64,000 nucleotides of DNA, taken from assembly GCA_026936325.1 (NCBI GenBank), contig JAPTHN010000004.1, forward strand, positions 42,053,289 to 42,117,288, read 5' to 3'. This stretch comes from Platynereis dumerilii. Taxonomy: Eukaryota; Annelida; Polychaeta; Phyllodocida; Nereididae. The position numbers and the translations under genes are program-made. The notes beneath the pieces are model-generated. The model did no database searches, was not told the origin of the DNA, and was given only the letters and a program-made list of their open reading frames with translations. Below, in pieces: positions 21,884-31,530 of the stretch (its first letter is position 1; every line of letters starts with the position of its first letter).

Positions 21884-22933
21884 TCACACAGCCTCTCCTC
21901 CATGTATACGTGCATGAACTTCCAGAGTGGAAGCAAGGCTGAACTTTTTCCCGCACACCGAACATCCATGTGGCTTCTCCCCACCGTGCATTTCCATTAT
22001 GTGTATTTTCAGTTTTTCATTTGTCTTTCCCCTGAACTTCATTCCACACACAAGACATGCAAACAACTTCTCTCCGCTGTGTGTTGCAATGTGATTTTCA
22101 TAATTACTTTTCTCAGCAAATTTTTCAAGGCAAATGAAACATTCAAATGGCGCTCCTTCATTAGGCCTAGGTCTGTTTGGCTTTTCCGAAAACGGTTTTT
22201 CCTTGTGTCGACATCCACGAGGTTTCTCTCTACTCCGTGCAATTCTCATATGCGTATTCAAAGACTCCTTTTCTGCAATATTTTTAGAGGAACAGGCATA
22301 AGGTTTCTCTCCCACGTGTATCTTTTTATGAAGAGTGAGGTTTCCCTTTGCAGAAAACTTCTTGTGACATATAGAACATTCATACGATATTTTTCCGTGG
22401 TGTTTTCTGATATGAAAGTTCAGATTTCCCTTTTGAGTGAACCTTTGGCTACAGAAGGAACATTCATAGGGCTTCTCTCCAGTATGTAACCTCATATGTT
22501 GCCTGAGGCTATGTTTTACAGTGAATCTTTTCTTGCAGACAGAACACTCATACGATCTCTCCCCAGTGTGTGTCCTTGTATGACGACTGAGATTCCCCTT
22601 TAGAGCAAAGTTTTTTCCGCATAAGGAACACTCAAATGGCTTCTCTCCATTGTGCGTCCTCATATGACGTGAGAGACCGACATTTTCAGTGAACCTTTTC
22701 CTGCATACAGAACACCCGTATGGCTTATCTCCCTCGTGTCTTTTAATATGAACAATGAGATTTGCCTTTTGAGAAAACTTTTTGCTGCAGATGGAACACC
22801 CATATGGCTTGTCACCAGTATGCGTCCTCAAATGAGTCTTGAGATTGCTCTTTAGAGCAAACTTCTTGCTGCAAAACGAACAACTGTATGGCTTTTCTCC
22901 AGTCTGCATTTCCTTGCGTTGATCAGCAGCCAT
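21884..22933 (-). CDS. ZF-7: C2H2 poly-zinc-finger protein, 349 aa
   Basis: Ten intact fingers and one decayed unit (YACSSKNIAEKESLNTHMRIA, second Cys absent) before a basic spacer (RSREKPRGCRHKEK). The full family C-terminus is present and the protein ends ARIHGGEAV. ATG at 22933 (MAADQRKEMQTGEKPY), equivalent to the start of ZF-6. The acceptor exon begins at 23125. It is the intact sister of ZF-6: finger order, spacer and upstream DNA match throughout. Likely functional. Confidence 0.9.
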   Translation of the reverse strand: MAADQRKEMQTGEKPYSCSFCSKKFALKSNLKTHLRTHTGDKPYGCSICSKKFSQKANLIVHIKRHEGDKPYGCSVCRKRFTENVGLSRHMRTHNGEKPFECSLCGKNFALKGNLSRHTRTHTGERSYECSVCKKRFTVKHSLRQHMRLHTGEKPYECSFCSQRFTQKGNLNFHIRKHHGKISYECSICHKKFSAKGNLTLHKKIHVGEKPYACSSKNIAEKESLNTHMRIARSREKPRGCRHKEKPFSEKPNRPRPNEGAPFECFICLEKFAEKSNYENHIATHSGEKLFACLVCGMKFRGKTNEKLKIHIMEMHGGEKPHGCSVCGKKFSLASTLEVHARIHGGEAV

Positions 22934-23125
22934 TGTTCGACTGAACTTTTTTCCTCAAATAAATGGAATAGCTGTGCAAATTGTTCTTTGAGTGCTATCG
23001 TGACGTCCTTCTTCAGGGAAAAACCACTTATTATCCTTATTATCCAGTTGAAATGTGCGCTGTCAACTCTTTTACTCCCTTAGCAATACTTTCTGATGAG
23101 GATTCCAATTCCAACGCATATGACC

Positions 23126-24392
23126 CTGCACAAAGAAAAGAAAGCACAGAATTAAGAACTTGCCTTCGAAATGATGCATCAGACAAACATGCTTATAATT
23201 GGACTGTACAGGGATAGAGGACTTGTTTCGGCCGTCTCTTCATCAAGACATAAACACTGGTTCAGTATTCTTAACACAGGGTCATATGGTTGACAGAGGA
23301 ATTCTCCTATGACTCACTCCAACTTAGGGCGCCAATAGTATTCGGACACGGCTATAAGGTGAAATAGCCTCCAACATACGACGAGGGAATCCAAAGGTTT
23401 GAACCCCATCCAGGACACAGCAAATTGGAAACTAATTACACTCAACACAGCACAGCCGAGGTTGCCCTCTCCGATATTGACACTAGAAAACCGATTTCAT
23501 ATGTAAAGTCCAATGGTTCCACATGTCAGTGTTGTGATCTCACAGGTTTAAAACTGAAACTTTCGAAGTTCAAGTCAATTGGTCTCAATAATCTGTATCT
23601 GCATCAACTCCTTTCCAGCTTCAATCAAAGCTCCTTCTTGGGCATGAACCTATAGATCAAACTTTGGCGCTCATGAACTGAAAATGATATGGCATATTTT
23701 GAGCAATAAAACCCCTACTTTTCATTGCTCTTCGACAGAACCGTATCTAAGATGAGAATCCGAGGACAGGACATACACACAACTCTTGCAAATTGCAAGA
23801 TAGTCTCTTGTTATTTTTGTTTTGAAAATAAGTACCTATTTGCTATAGAATTAATCATGCAAAATATATTAGTTTTCCTGTCATCATTTATAATTTTACC
23901 TAAAATATCACAAGATATGTTACAAAATAAAATAATTTTAATAGCATGACATGAAATACATCAAACATTTACATTTTATAAGTCAGTTTACTTGTACCTT
24001 GTTTAAAACTAAATTTAACAGTCATGACTTTTGAATTTCCCGAATAATATCCAACATTCATACATGTATAGGCTACAACATATTAAGTCTCACTTTCCTA
24101 CTACCTATAACACCAAAACCACTAAAACATCAAGAGACAATAGTTGACAACCTTTGCACAGCTGAAGAAATAAAACAATACATGTCCTGTTGTCTAGTCA
24201 ACACACAGTTGATGTCTATTTATGTAATCTATTTACAAAATGAATAAAATCCTTGTTGGGAATTTGATCAGTGTTTTGTTTGTTTACACGACGAGTACCA
24301 CTGCATTAACATCCGACAACATAATGCTCATATATTGGTTCATGCACCATGTATGAACATCCCCTTGCAAGCAAGGTAAAATTATTTCACAG
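23126..24392. other. Spacer between ZF-7 and ZF-8
   Basis: Acceptor TTCTTTTCTTTGTGCAG next to 23125, then the copy of the ZF-6 upstream DNA to about 23820. The family 3' flank of ZF-8 lies at 23910-24210 (ATAAAATAATTTTAATAGC, then GACAATAGTTGACAACC). Confidence 0.5.
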
Positions 24393-24654
24393 CTACTGCA
24401 AGTCCATATGGCTTCTCTCAAACCTGCACTTCCGTATCTAGTTCCCATGTCTCAATTTTCTTTCCTTTGAAATTCATTCACATACACACATTTTCAATTG
24501 TGCAAGCAAGGCCAAATTCTACAGCTACTGCAAGTCCATATGGCTTCTCTCAAACCTGCACTTCCGTATCTAGTTCCCATGTCTCAATTTTCTTTCCTTT
24601 GAAATTCATTCACATACACACATTTTCAATTGTGCAAGCAAGGCCTAATTATTT
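24391..24654. repeat. Two 132-bp copies of a decayed finger downstream of ZF-8
   Basis: CTACTGCAAGTCCATATGGC starts at 24393 and again at 24525. The copies are almost identical over their length and hold a degraded penultimate-finger/last-finger junction (CATATGGCTTCTCTCAAACC, TTTCCTTTGAAATTCATTC). Near-identity points to a recent tandem duplication of already dead sequence. Confidence 0.8.
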
Positions 24655-24681
24655 TACAGTTACTGAACATCCATATGGCTT

Positions 24682-26025
24682 CTATCCAACATGCACTTCC
24701 ATATGTAATTTTAGCGCTTCATTTGTCTTTCCTCTGAACTTAATTCCACATACAGGACATGCAAAAACTTTCTCTCCACAATGTGTTGGCATGTGACGTT
24801 CATAAAGACTTTTCTCTGCAAATTTTTTGCCACAAATAAAACATTCAAATGATGTGTCTTTGTCATTTTGCTTTTCGTTACCATGTATTTCCATGTGTCG
24901 AGCAAGACTAGTTTTTTGTTCATAACATTTACCACACACAGGGCATGCATAAGGTTTCCCTCCATTGTGCTTCATAGCATGCCTAGTGAGATTTCCCTTC
25001 AGAGTGAACCTTTTCTTGCAGATTGAACATTCATATGGCTTCTCTCCAGTGTCTCCACTATGGGTATGATGACTGAGACCTTTATTAGTGACCTTTTTCT
25101 TGCGGACAGAAGACGCATACATCTTTTCTCCAGAATGCATCTTTGTGTGACGAATGAGATTCACCTTTTGAGTGAACCTTTGGCCGCATGAGGAACACCC
25201 AAATGGCTTCTCACCAGTGTGGATCCTCTTATGAGGTACGAGACTTCCCTTTTGAGCAAACATTTTGCCGCAGAAGTCACAACCATACTGCTTTCCTTCA
25301 CTATTAGTATGACGAGTGAGACTTCCTTTAGCACTGAACCTTTCCTTGTCGACTGAAGGCTCATTTGGCTTCCCAGCAGTATGTTTCCTATTATTAGGAC
25401 ATGTCGGACCTCTCTTCTCTGTAAAATGCTCGTCTCGATTGTGTGATCTCATATGAACTTTCAGATAAGCCTTGAGAGTGAACCTTCTGCTGCAGACAGA
25501 ACAACGATATGGCTTCTCTCCAGTATGTCTCATTAAATGACGAGACAGAACTCCCTTTTGAGCAAACTTTTGGTTGCAGAAGGAACACTCAAATGGCTTC
25601 TCTCCAGTGTGTGTCCTCATATGAATGTCTAAACTCCACTTTCGAGTAAATGTTCCATTGCATACAGAACACTCAAACACCTTCTCTTCACTGTGCGCCC
25701 TCTGGTGCCGAATAAGATCAACCTTTTTGTTGAACCTTTTCTCGCAGAGAGAACACCCAAAGCGCTTCCCTCCTCCATTAGGTGTACGTACAGTGGGACC
25801 ACTCTTTCCAGTTAACCTTTTCCCACTGTCTGAAGACTTGTATGTCTTCTCAGTATGGTGCCTCCTCGTATGGATTTTTAGATGTGAATTTTGAGTGAAC
25901 TTCTTGCTGCAAAAGGAGCATCCGTATGGCTTCTCTCGAGTGTGTGTCCTGATATGATCTTTGAGATGTCCAGAATTAAAGAACTTCTTGCCACAGAAGG
26001 AACATCCATGCCTCTTCGTGTGCAT
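24682..26025 (-). CDS. ZF-8: C2H2 poly-zinc-finger protein, about 447 aa, last finger lost
   Basis: Twelve intact fingers from HGCSFCGKKF to [19 protein letters not shown]. Three units have lost both Cys and keep their place in the array: KTYKSSDSGKRL, KPNEPSVDKERF and KMYASSVRKKKV. The first in-frame ATG is 26025 (MHTKRHGCSFC). The acceptor exon begins at 26260. The protein stops after HMEVHVG: the conserved linker codon GAG reads TAG, and the following last finger (KPYGCSVT) is already decayed. The N-terminal pair HGCSFCGKKFFNSGHLKDH / YGCSFC is shared with ZF-12 and resembles ZF-1 fingers 2-3. Confidence 0.88.
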   Translation of the reverse strand: MHTKRHGCSFCGKKFFNSGHLKDHIRTHTREKPYGCSFCSKKFTQNSHLKIHTRRHHTEKTYKSSDSGKRLTGKSGPTVRTPNGGGKRFGCSLCEKRFNKKVDLIRHQRAHSEEKVFECSVCNGTFTRKWSLDIHMRTHTGEKPFECSFCNQKFAQKGVLSRHLMRHTGEKPYRCSVCSRRFTLKAYLKVHMRSHNRDEHFTEKRGPTCPNNRKHTAGKPNEPSVDKERFSAKGSLTRHTNSEGKQYGCDFCGKMFAQKGSLVPHKRIHTGEKPFGCSSCGQRFTQKVNLIRHTKMHSGEKMYASSVRKKKVTNKGLSHHTHSGDTGEKPYECSICKKRFTLKGNLTRHAMKHNGGKPYACPVCGKCYEQKTSLARHMEIHGNEKQNDKDTSFECFICGKKFAEKSLYERHMPTHCGEKVFACPVCGIKFRGKTNEALKLHMEVHVG

Positions 26026-26260
26026 TTTCAAGTGTTGATATACTTCAAGATTTCAGTTGAACTTGACACACGAATGAAACAGCTGCGCAATTGTTCTTGC
26101 TTGCTTTCAGTCTGGTCTTCAAGGGATTTAGCTTGGTCCCTCAGCATGCAGTGGACACTGACGAGCAGTTTCCTGTTGGCGTTTTAGTACAGTTTTACTC
26201 CAGTTGGTCACTCAGCAATTTTCTGGTTGCATGGCGGTGATGTTTCCCGGACGCACGATT

Positions 26261-27403
26261 CTGCAGAAAATAAAATGCAGAATTTACTATTATTAGGTCA
26301 AACAAGAATTTTGTGATTCAAAGTGACTCAGTTGGAGATTCTCATGAAAAGCAGGAATATCAGTGCAATAGCAGATCCAGTTTAAACAATTTCCGGATCT
26401 TTTGACTTGTCGCTTGACAAGGCGACATATTATTTTATGGTTTAAATGTCCTGCCTCCTTCTCGACAGTTGAACATCAATCCACTAGAATGCCGCTTGGG
26501 CATGTGAAAACTGACAAACTAGAGAGGCGGCATAGAATGGATGGATGATTGGAGCTTTACGTCCGGTATTTTGGCACTTGGTAGGCTAATTAGGACAGGA
26601 GGACATGGCAATGAGGTGAGGAATGATTCGGACTGCCATCCAACATAGATCCAGGTGACCCATTAAGAGCAGAATTTGAAATTAAATTTGACACTCTTAT
26701 CTTTAGTAACCCGCGTTCAACCACCTTAAAATTAAAATAACACAAGAACGGAGATGAAATTGTAACTTAATAAAACAATTTTTAATTAACATTTAGGCGA
26801 ACTGTCAATGTTACAACTCATATCATTTGAGAGCAGTCACCGTATAATAACATTTAACTCCAGCATAAAATCCATCATTCAAATATAATCCGAGGCTCTT
26901 GAGTCTCATTACCAATTACAGTTATTACACTAGAACCACTTAAACCACTAAAGAAAATGGCTGACATCACCTCAACCACCATGGATAGAAAACATGCCAT
27001 CTTGCAACATTCTTGCTCCGATATCATTCCATTAATGCCTGGTGACACAATTTGAGTTCGCTCATGCTTTTAGACAGGATATTTCTAGTTATTTATACAG
27101 GCCTATCACAATCACCTCCGCCATCTAGCGAATGAATAGAAAACATGTCATCTTGTAAGTTATCACTCCATCAATAGGCTACCGGTTTACACAATTTTGT
27201 TTAACTATACTTTGAGAATGGAAATGCCCTTTCATGCAAACATTCTGGCTATTGCTCTATATATATATATGCCTATCACACCCAAATAAAACATTTTTGT
27301 TGCATACTTTTCCTAACATGAATAAACAATTCCACTGTCCACTTGTGCAACATGTTGAATTTCAAACATTATCTTCACCATGCATATAAATTGATAAGGC
27401 AAG
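26261..27403. other. Spacer between ZF-8 and ZF-9
   Basis: Acceptor TTTTATTTTCTGCAG (minus) next to 26260. SINE family A at 26533-26680. The family 3' flank of ZF-9 runs about 26770-27190, including ACCACTTAAACCACTAAAG. The CACTAGAACC block is repeated once more around 27110. No gene. Confidence 0.45.
26533..26680 (-). mobile_element. SINE family A, 3' two-thirds
   Basis: On minus, it carries GGACGTAAAGCTCCAATCATCC and the GGAT/ATCC tail, CCTACCAAGTGCC, and the GATGGCAGTCCGAATCATTCC block. The tRNA-like head is missing beyond GAGCAGAATTTG. Confidence 0.75.
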
Positions 27404-27678
27404 TAGGGCTGCACGATAACAGGCTGAGATGCGATAAGCAATAACTACGTCTCATATCGCGATGTTGATAAATTGCGCGATAAATTCACAAGCAAGAGAT
27501 TTACCCGTAAACTCCCAAACTGAAGTAAAAATTTTGAATTTCATGAGAAGAAATTTCCATTTTTGGGCAAAAATACTGGAAAATTAAAAAATTAATTTAT
27601 CCCCCCTTTGTGTGATAACATTATCGCCCTTCTTGATACCGCGATAACGATAAATTTGTAATTAATCGTGCAGCCGTA
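27404..27678. mobile_element. 275-bp hAT-like MITE at the ZF-9 3' end
   Basis: The ends TAGGGCTGCACGATAA and, reversed, TACGGCTGCACGATTAA are inverted. The 8-bp flanks AAGGCAAG (27396-27403) and AAGGAAAG (27679-27686) differ by one base. Both traits fit hAT elements. It lies 25 bp from the ZF-9 C-terminal stop. Confidence 0.8.
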
Positions 27679-27703
27679 AAGGAAAGGTTCAATTATTCCA
27701 CGG

Positions 27704-28311
27704 CTACTCAACATCAGCGTGCGTCTCTTCAAGATGCACTTTCATGTGTATTTTCAGTTTTTCATTTGTCTTTCCTCTGAACTTAATTCCACATACAGGA
27801 CATTCAAATAACTTCTCTCCACAGTGTGTGGGCAGGTGATGTTCATAAGCACTTTTCTCAGCAAATGTTTCACGGCAAATGAAACATTGAAAAGATGTTT
27901 CTCCGTCATTTGGCTTTTCGTCACCCTCAAATGATGTTTTTCCATCATTTGGCGTTTCATTACATTCGAACGTTTCTCCATCACTTGGCTCTTCATCACA
28001 TTCGAATGTTTCCATCACTTGGCTTTTCGTCACATTCAAACGTTTCTCCATCACTTGACTTTTCGTCACATTCAAATGATGTTTCTCCATCATTTGGCTC
28101 TTCGTCACATTCGAATGTTTCTCCATCATTTGGCTCTTTGTCACATTCGAATGATGTTTCTCCATCACTCGGCTCTTCGTCACAATCGAGAGTTTCTCCA
28201 TCACTTAGCTTTTCGTCACATTCGAATGTTTCGGCATCAATTGGCTTCTCGTCACATTCAAACGTTTCTCCATCATTTGGCTTTTCTTCACCTTCAAATG
28301 AGGTTTCTCCA
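27704..28311 (-). pseudogene. ZF-9 C-terminal part, out of frame with the main ORF
   Basis: Continuation of ZF-9. It holds more DGETFECDEKP repeats and then two intact fingers of the family C-terminus (FQCFICRETF and [19 protein letters not shown]), ending HLEETHADVE as in ZF-10. Two apparent 2-bp losses inside the repeats (near 28322 and near 28010) put three successive segments in three frames, so these fingers cannot be reached by plain translation from the ZF-9 start. Confidence 0.7.
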
Positions 28312-28935
28312 TCATTTGGCTTCGTTACATTCGAAAGATGTTTCTCCATCACTTGGCTTTTCACCACATTCGAATGTTTCGGCATCAATTGGCTTCTCGT
28401 CACATTCAAACGTTTTTCCATCATTTGGCTTTTCGTCACCTTCAAATGATGTTTCTCCATCATTTGGCTCTTCGTCACATTCGAATGTTTCTCCATCACT
28501 TGGCTCTTCGTCACATTCGAATGATGTTTCTCCATCATTTGCCTTTTCATCACATTCAAATGATGTTTCTCCATCACTTGGCTCTTCGTCACATTCGAAT
28601 AATGTTTTTCCATCATTTGGCTTTTCGTCACCTTCAAATGATGTTTCTCCATCATTTGGCTCTTCGTCACCTTCAAATGATGTTTCTCCATCCTTTGCCT
28701 TTTCGTCACCTTCAAATGATGTTTCTCCATCATTTGGCTCTTCGTCACCTTCAAATGATGTTTCTCCATCCTTTGGCTTTTCGTCACCTTCAAATGATGT
28801 TTCTCCATCACTTGGCTTTTCGTCACATTCGAATGACGTCTTTCCATCACTTGGCTTTTCGTCACATTCGAATGATGTTTCTCCATCACTTGGCTTTTCG
28901 TCACATTCGAAAGATGTTTCTCCATCATTTGGCCT
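27895..28935 (-). repeat. 39-bp coding minisatellite (DEKPNDGETSFEC units)
   Basis: About 26 units of 39 bp, some shortened to 33 bp, each encoding variants of the 13-residue DEKPSDGETSFEC (Glu/Asp rich). The unit equals the spacer before the FECFIC finger in paralogs, for example DEKPQDGETSFEC in ZF-5, so it grew by tandem amplification of a linker. Confidence 0.9.
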
Positions 28936-29784
28936 TTCTTGACTGTGTATCTTCAAGTGTCGAGCAAGATTTTCCTTTTTTCCAAAACGTTTACCACAAA
29001 AGAGGCAGCGGTGAGACTTCTCTTCAGCGTGCGTCTTTGCATGACGAGTGAGATTTCCCTTCAGAGTGAACCTTGCATTGCAGATGGAACATCCGAATGG
29101 CTTCTCTTCAAGATGCGACAATACATGCTTAGTCAGAGTTCCCTTCAGAGTGAACCTCTTATTGCAGACGTAACATCCATATGGCTTCTCTCCTGTATGC
29201 GTCCTTAAATGTGCATCAAGAAGCCCCTTTTGAATGAACTTTTTGAAGCAGAACGAACACTCAAACGGCTTCTCTCCGGTGTGTGTCATTAGATGCAAAT
29301 TCAGATTTCGCTTCCGAGCGAACTTCTTGCTGCAAAAGGCACACTCAAACGGCTTATCTCCAGAATGAGTCCTCACGTGAATATTGAGACTTTCCTTCCG
29401 GGTGAATCTTTTACTGCATACGTAACACACATACAGCTTCTCTCCAGTATGTCCCCTTTCATGCCGAATACGATCAATCTTTTGAGCAAACTTTTGGCTG
29501 CAGAAAGAACACTCAAATGGCTTCTCTCCAGTGTGTGTCCTCATATGAAGGTCTAAACTGCACTTTTGAGTGAAGCTTTTCTCGCATACAGAACACTCGT
29601 ACGACTTCCCTCCACCATCGTTCCTCTTCTTATGGGTTTCGAGATGTGGATTTTCAGTGAACTTTGAACACTCCAATGGCTTCTCTCCACTAACTCCAGC
29701 GTGTGTCCTGATATGGTCATTAAGATGTCCCTCGTTAGAGAACTTCTTGTTACAGAAGGAACATCCATGCCTCTTCTTGGGCAT
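28312..29784 (-). CDS. ZF-9: C2H2 poly-zinc-finger protein with acidic repeat tail, about 490 aa
   Basis: The first in-frame ATG is 29784 (MPKKRHGCSFCNKKF). Upstream codons CNKFSWHVK are a remnant of the ancestral first finger without a start. The acceptor exon begins at 29946. Nine intact fingers (HGCSFC to HRCLFCGKRF) and one unit lacking the first ligand pair (PLECSKFTENPHLETH) are followed from about residue 290 by some 200 residues of the acidic 13-residue repeat. The reading frame ends ECNEAK at 28312, where the repeat loses 2 bp. As written, the protein is a finger domain plus a long acidic tail, which could act as an activation-like or disordered region. That is inference. The family C-terminal fingers follow out of frame. 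Confidence 0.75.
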   Translation of the reverse strand: MPKKRHGCSFCNKKFSNEGHLNDHIRTHAGVSGEKPLECSKFTENPHLETHKKRNDGGGKSYECSVCEKSFTQKCSLDLHMRTHTGEKPFECSFCSQKFAQKIDRIRHERGHTGEKLYVCYVCSKRFTRKESLNIHVRTHSGDKPFECAFCSKKFARKRNLNLHLMTHTGEKPFECSFCFKKFIQKGLLDAHLRTHTGEKPYGCYVCNKRFTLKGTLTKHVLSHLEEKPFGCSICNARFTLKGNLTRHAKTHAEEKSHRCLFCGKRFGKKENLARHLKIHSQERPNDGETSFECDEKPSDGETSFECDEKPSDGKTSFECDEKPSDGETSFEGDEKPKDGETSFEGDEEPNDGETSFEGDEKAKDGETSFEGDEEPNDGETSFEGDEKPNDGKTLFECDEEPSDGETSFECDEKANDGETSFECDEEPSDGETFECDEEPNDGETSFEGDEKPNDGKTFECDEKPIDAETFECGEKPSDGETSFECNEAK

Positions 29785-29946
29785 TTTCACGTGCCAGCTG
29801 AACTTATTGCACAAATGGAACCGCTGTGCAAATTGTTCTTGCTTAGTTTCACGGTTTTCAGAGGATTAACCACATAGCCTTGTCTCTTAGTATGCAGTCG
29901 AGACGTTTTCAGCGTAGATTCTGTTGGATTTCCAAGTCACACGATT

Positions 29947-31530
29947 CTGCAGAAAACAAAATGCAGCATTTACTATTATTAAGTCAAACAAGAATCTTGT
30001 GATTTACAGATGGAGATTCTCATGAAAGCAGGAACCTCAGGAATTGAAGATCCAGCTTTTACTTGGGATAATACAGTAAAATTTCTGAATCATTTGACTT
30101 GTCTCTAATGCATATTTTTCAATACAGTTCAAGGGTCGCCTCTTTCTCGACCCTTAAAACCATTTGAACTCTTCGACTCAGCCAACGAATACAAATTTCG
30201 CCAAACTTAATCATGGTGCAGCTTGCGCATGTGAAAACTGAAAATCTAGGTAAGACTGCCTGGGCCTAGAGGCAGTTGATTAATGAATAAATGTCAATTG
30301 CCTGGAATTACAAATCGAAAATCATGCCGGTGAAAGTAGCAACTGAAATTTCACACACATCATGGTCAAGTTTCCCTTTAAAATATCTTGCTTATGCTGG
30401 GTAACAGAGTGGTAAGTTTGTGACAGTGATGATCAGTGTCAGAATTGGTTTGAACCCCAGGCGCAAAATCAAGAATATTTTCAGTGAACGTTCAAAAGCA
30501 AAATCGCAACCGGATGTCATTCTGATGAGACATTAAACTGATGATTCTCTCGTACAAGCCAGTGTCTTATTCGGCAGCTATAAGACCACTGATGAGGGCT
30601 TAATGTGCAAAACTTCCGTGCTCTCCATCACCTCATCAACCGACCCTCATGAGCGCCCAGTACCAAACTGAAAAGGGCTGCACTCACAACATCCAGACAT
30701 ATTTCTACCAGAAATACCTCAGAGAGAGTCAGCATTTCCAATGACCCCAAAATACATTTGTCTTTTGAGCTGAAATAACTGCCTTATCTCAGTGCAACAG
30801 ACCTTTTTCATATGACTTTGTGACGTCATTACCATCAATAGATTTATCTAGGAATGCAGTATATTAAAACAAATGCCTATTGCGAAATTATCAGTGACAA
30901 CAACAAGGGATGGAAATAATTGCTGGCACATTGCAATTCATCAGAAATATTATACATTTTATACTTTTTCTTAAACTAAATTTGACAATGCAAACAATTG
31001 AAATACCACAAGAAATATTATCAGAATAAATTCATTTTTAATCAGGGAAGCCATCTCAGCTATGAAATGACTTAAAACATTTAGGCAAACAATCTATGTA
31101 ACACCTCATTGAATTTGAAAGCCGTACCGTTTTTATAACATTTGCCTCCTGAATAAAATCCATCATTGATACCTATACAATCAGTCATTGAGTTGCATTA
31201 CCAATTATACTAGAACCACTAAAATCACTAAGAGATATCTGACATCACCTCCACCGTCTACTGAATGAATAGAATACATGTCATCTTGCTCAGTTATCAC
31301 TCCATTACTGCCTTTCATTGATGCCTTTTTATACAATTTGAGTTCATTCATACTTTGGGAATTGAGGTGCCCTTTTAGTGAATATTTTGGGCTATTTCTA
31401 TATATCACATCACAATTTACACATTTGGCGTGTTCGGTGCTTGTAATATGAGTAATGTTCAAACATATTCTTTACTGTGTACACGTGTATAAATTTCGAA
31501 GAGTGTGAGCAATACTAAAGTTTTTCACAG
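29947..31530. other. Spacer between ZF-9 and ZF-10
   Basis: Acceptor TTTTGTTTTCTGCAG (minus) next to 29946. A probable tRNA-type SINE relic lies at 30395-30640. The family 3' flank of ZF-10 runs about 31020-31330. A decayed last-finger tail (TACACGTGTATAAATTTCGAAGAGTGTGAGC) is at 31477-31510. No gene. Confidence 0.45.
30395..30640 (+). mobile_element. Probable tRNA-derived SINE relic (family C)
   Basis: A GGGTAACAGAGTGGTAAG head (A-box-like) and GGTTTGAACCCC (B-box-like) lie about 45 bp apart. They are followed by GATGAGACATTAAACTGATG, a block also found at 33265-33290 in a second decayed copy. Confidence 0.5.

Noticed and set aside
17950-24240. Long direct repeats as ends of an LTR-type element
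   Set aside because: The repeats contain whole finger genes and flanks. They are a tandem gene duplication, and no retroviral domain lies between them.
27895-29051. Plus-strand open frames of 184-307 codons opposite ZF-9
   Set aside because: Antisense of the 39-bp coding minisatellite. Open because the unit is a multiple of three.
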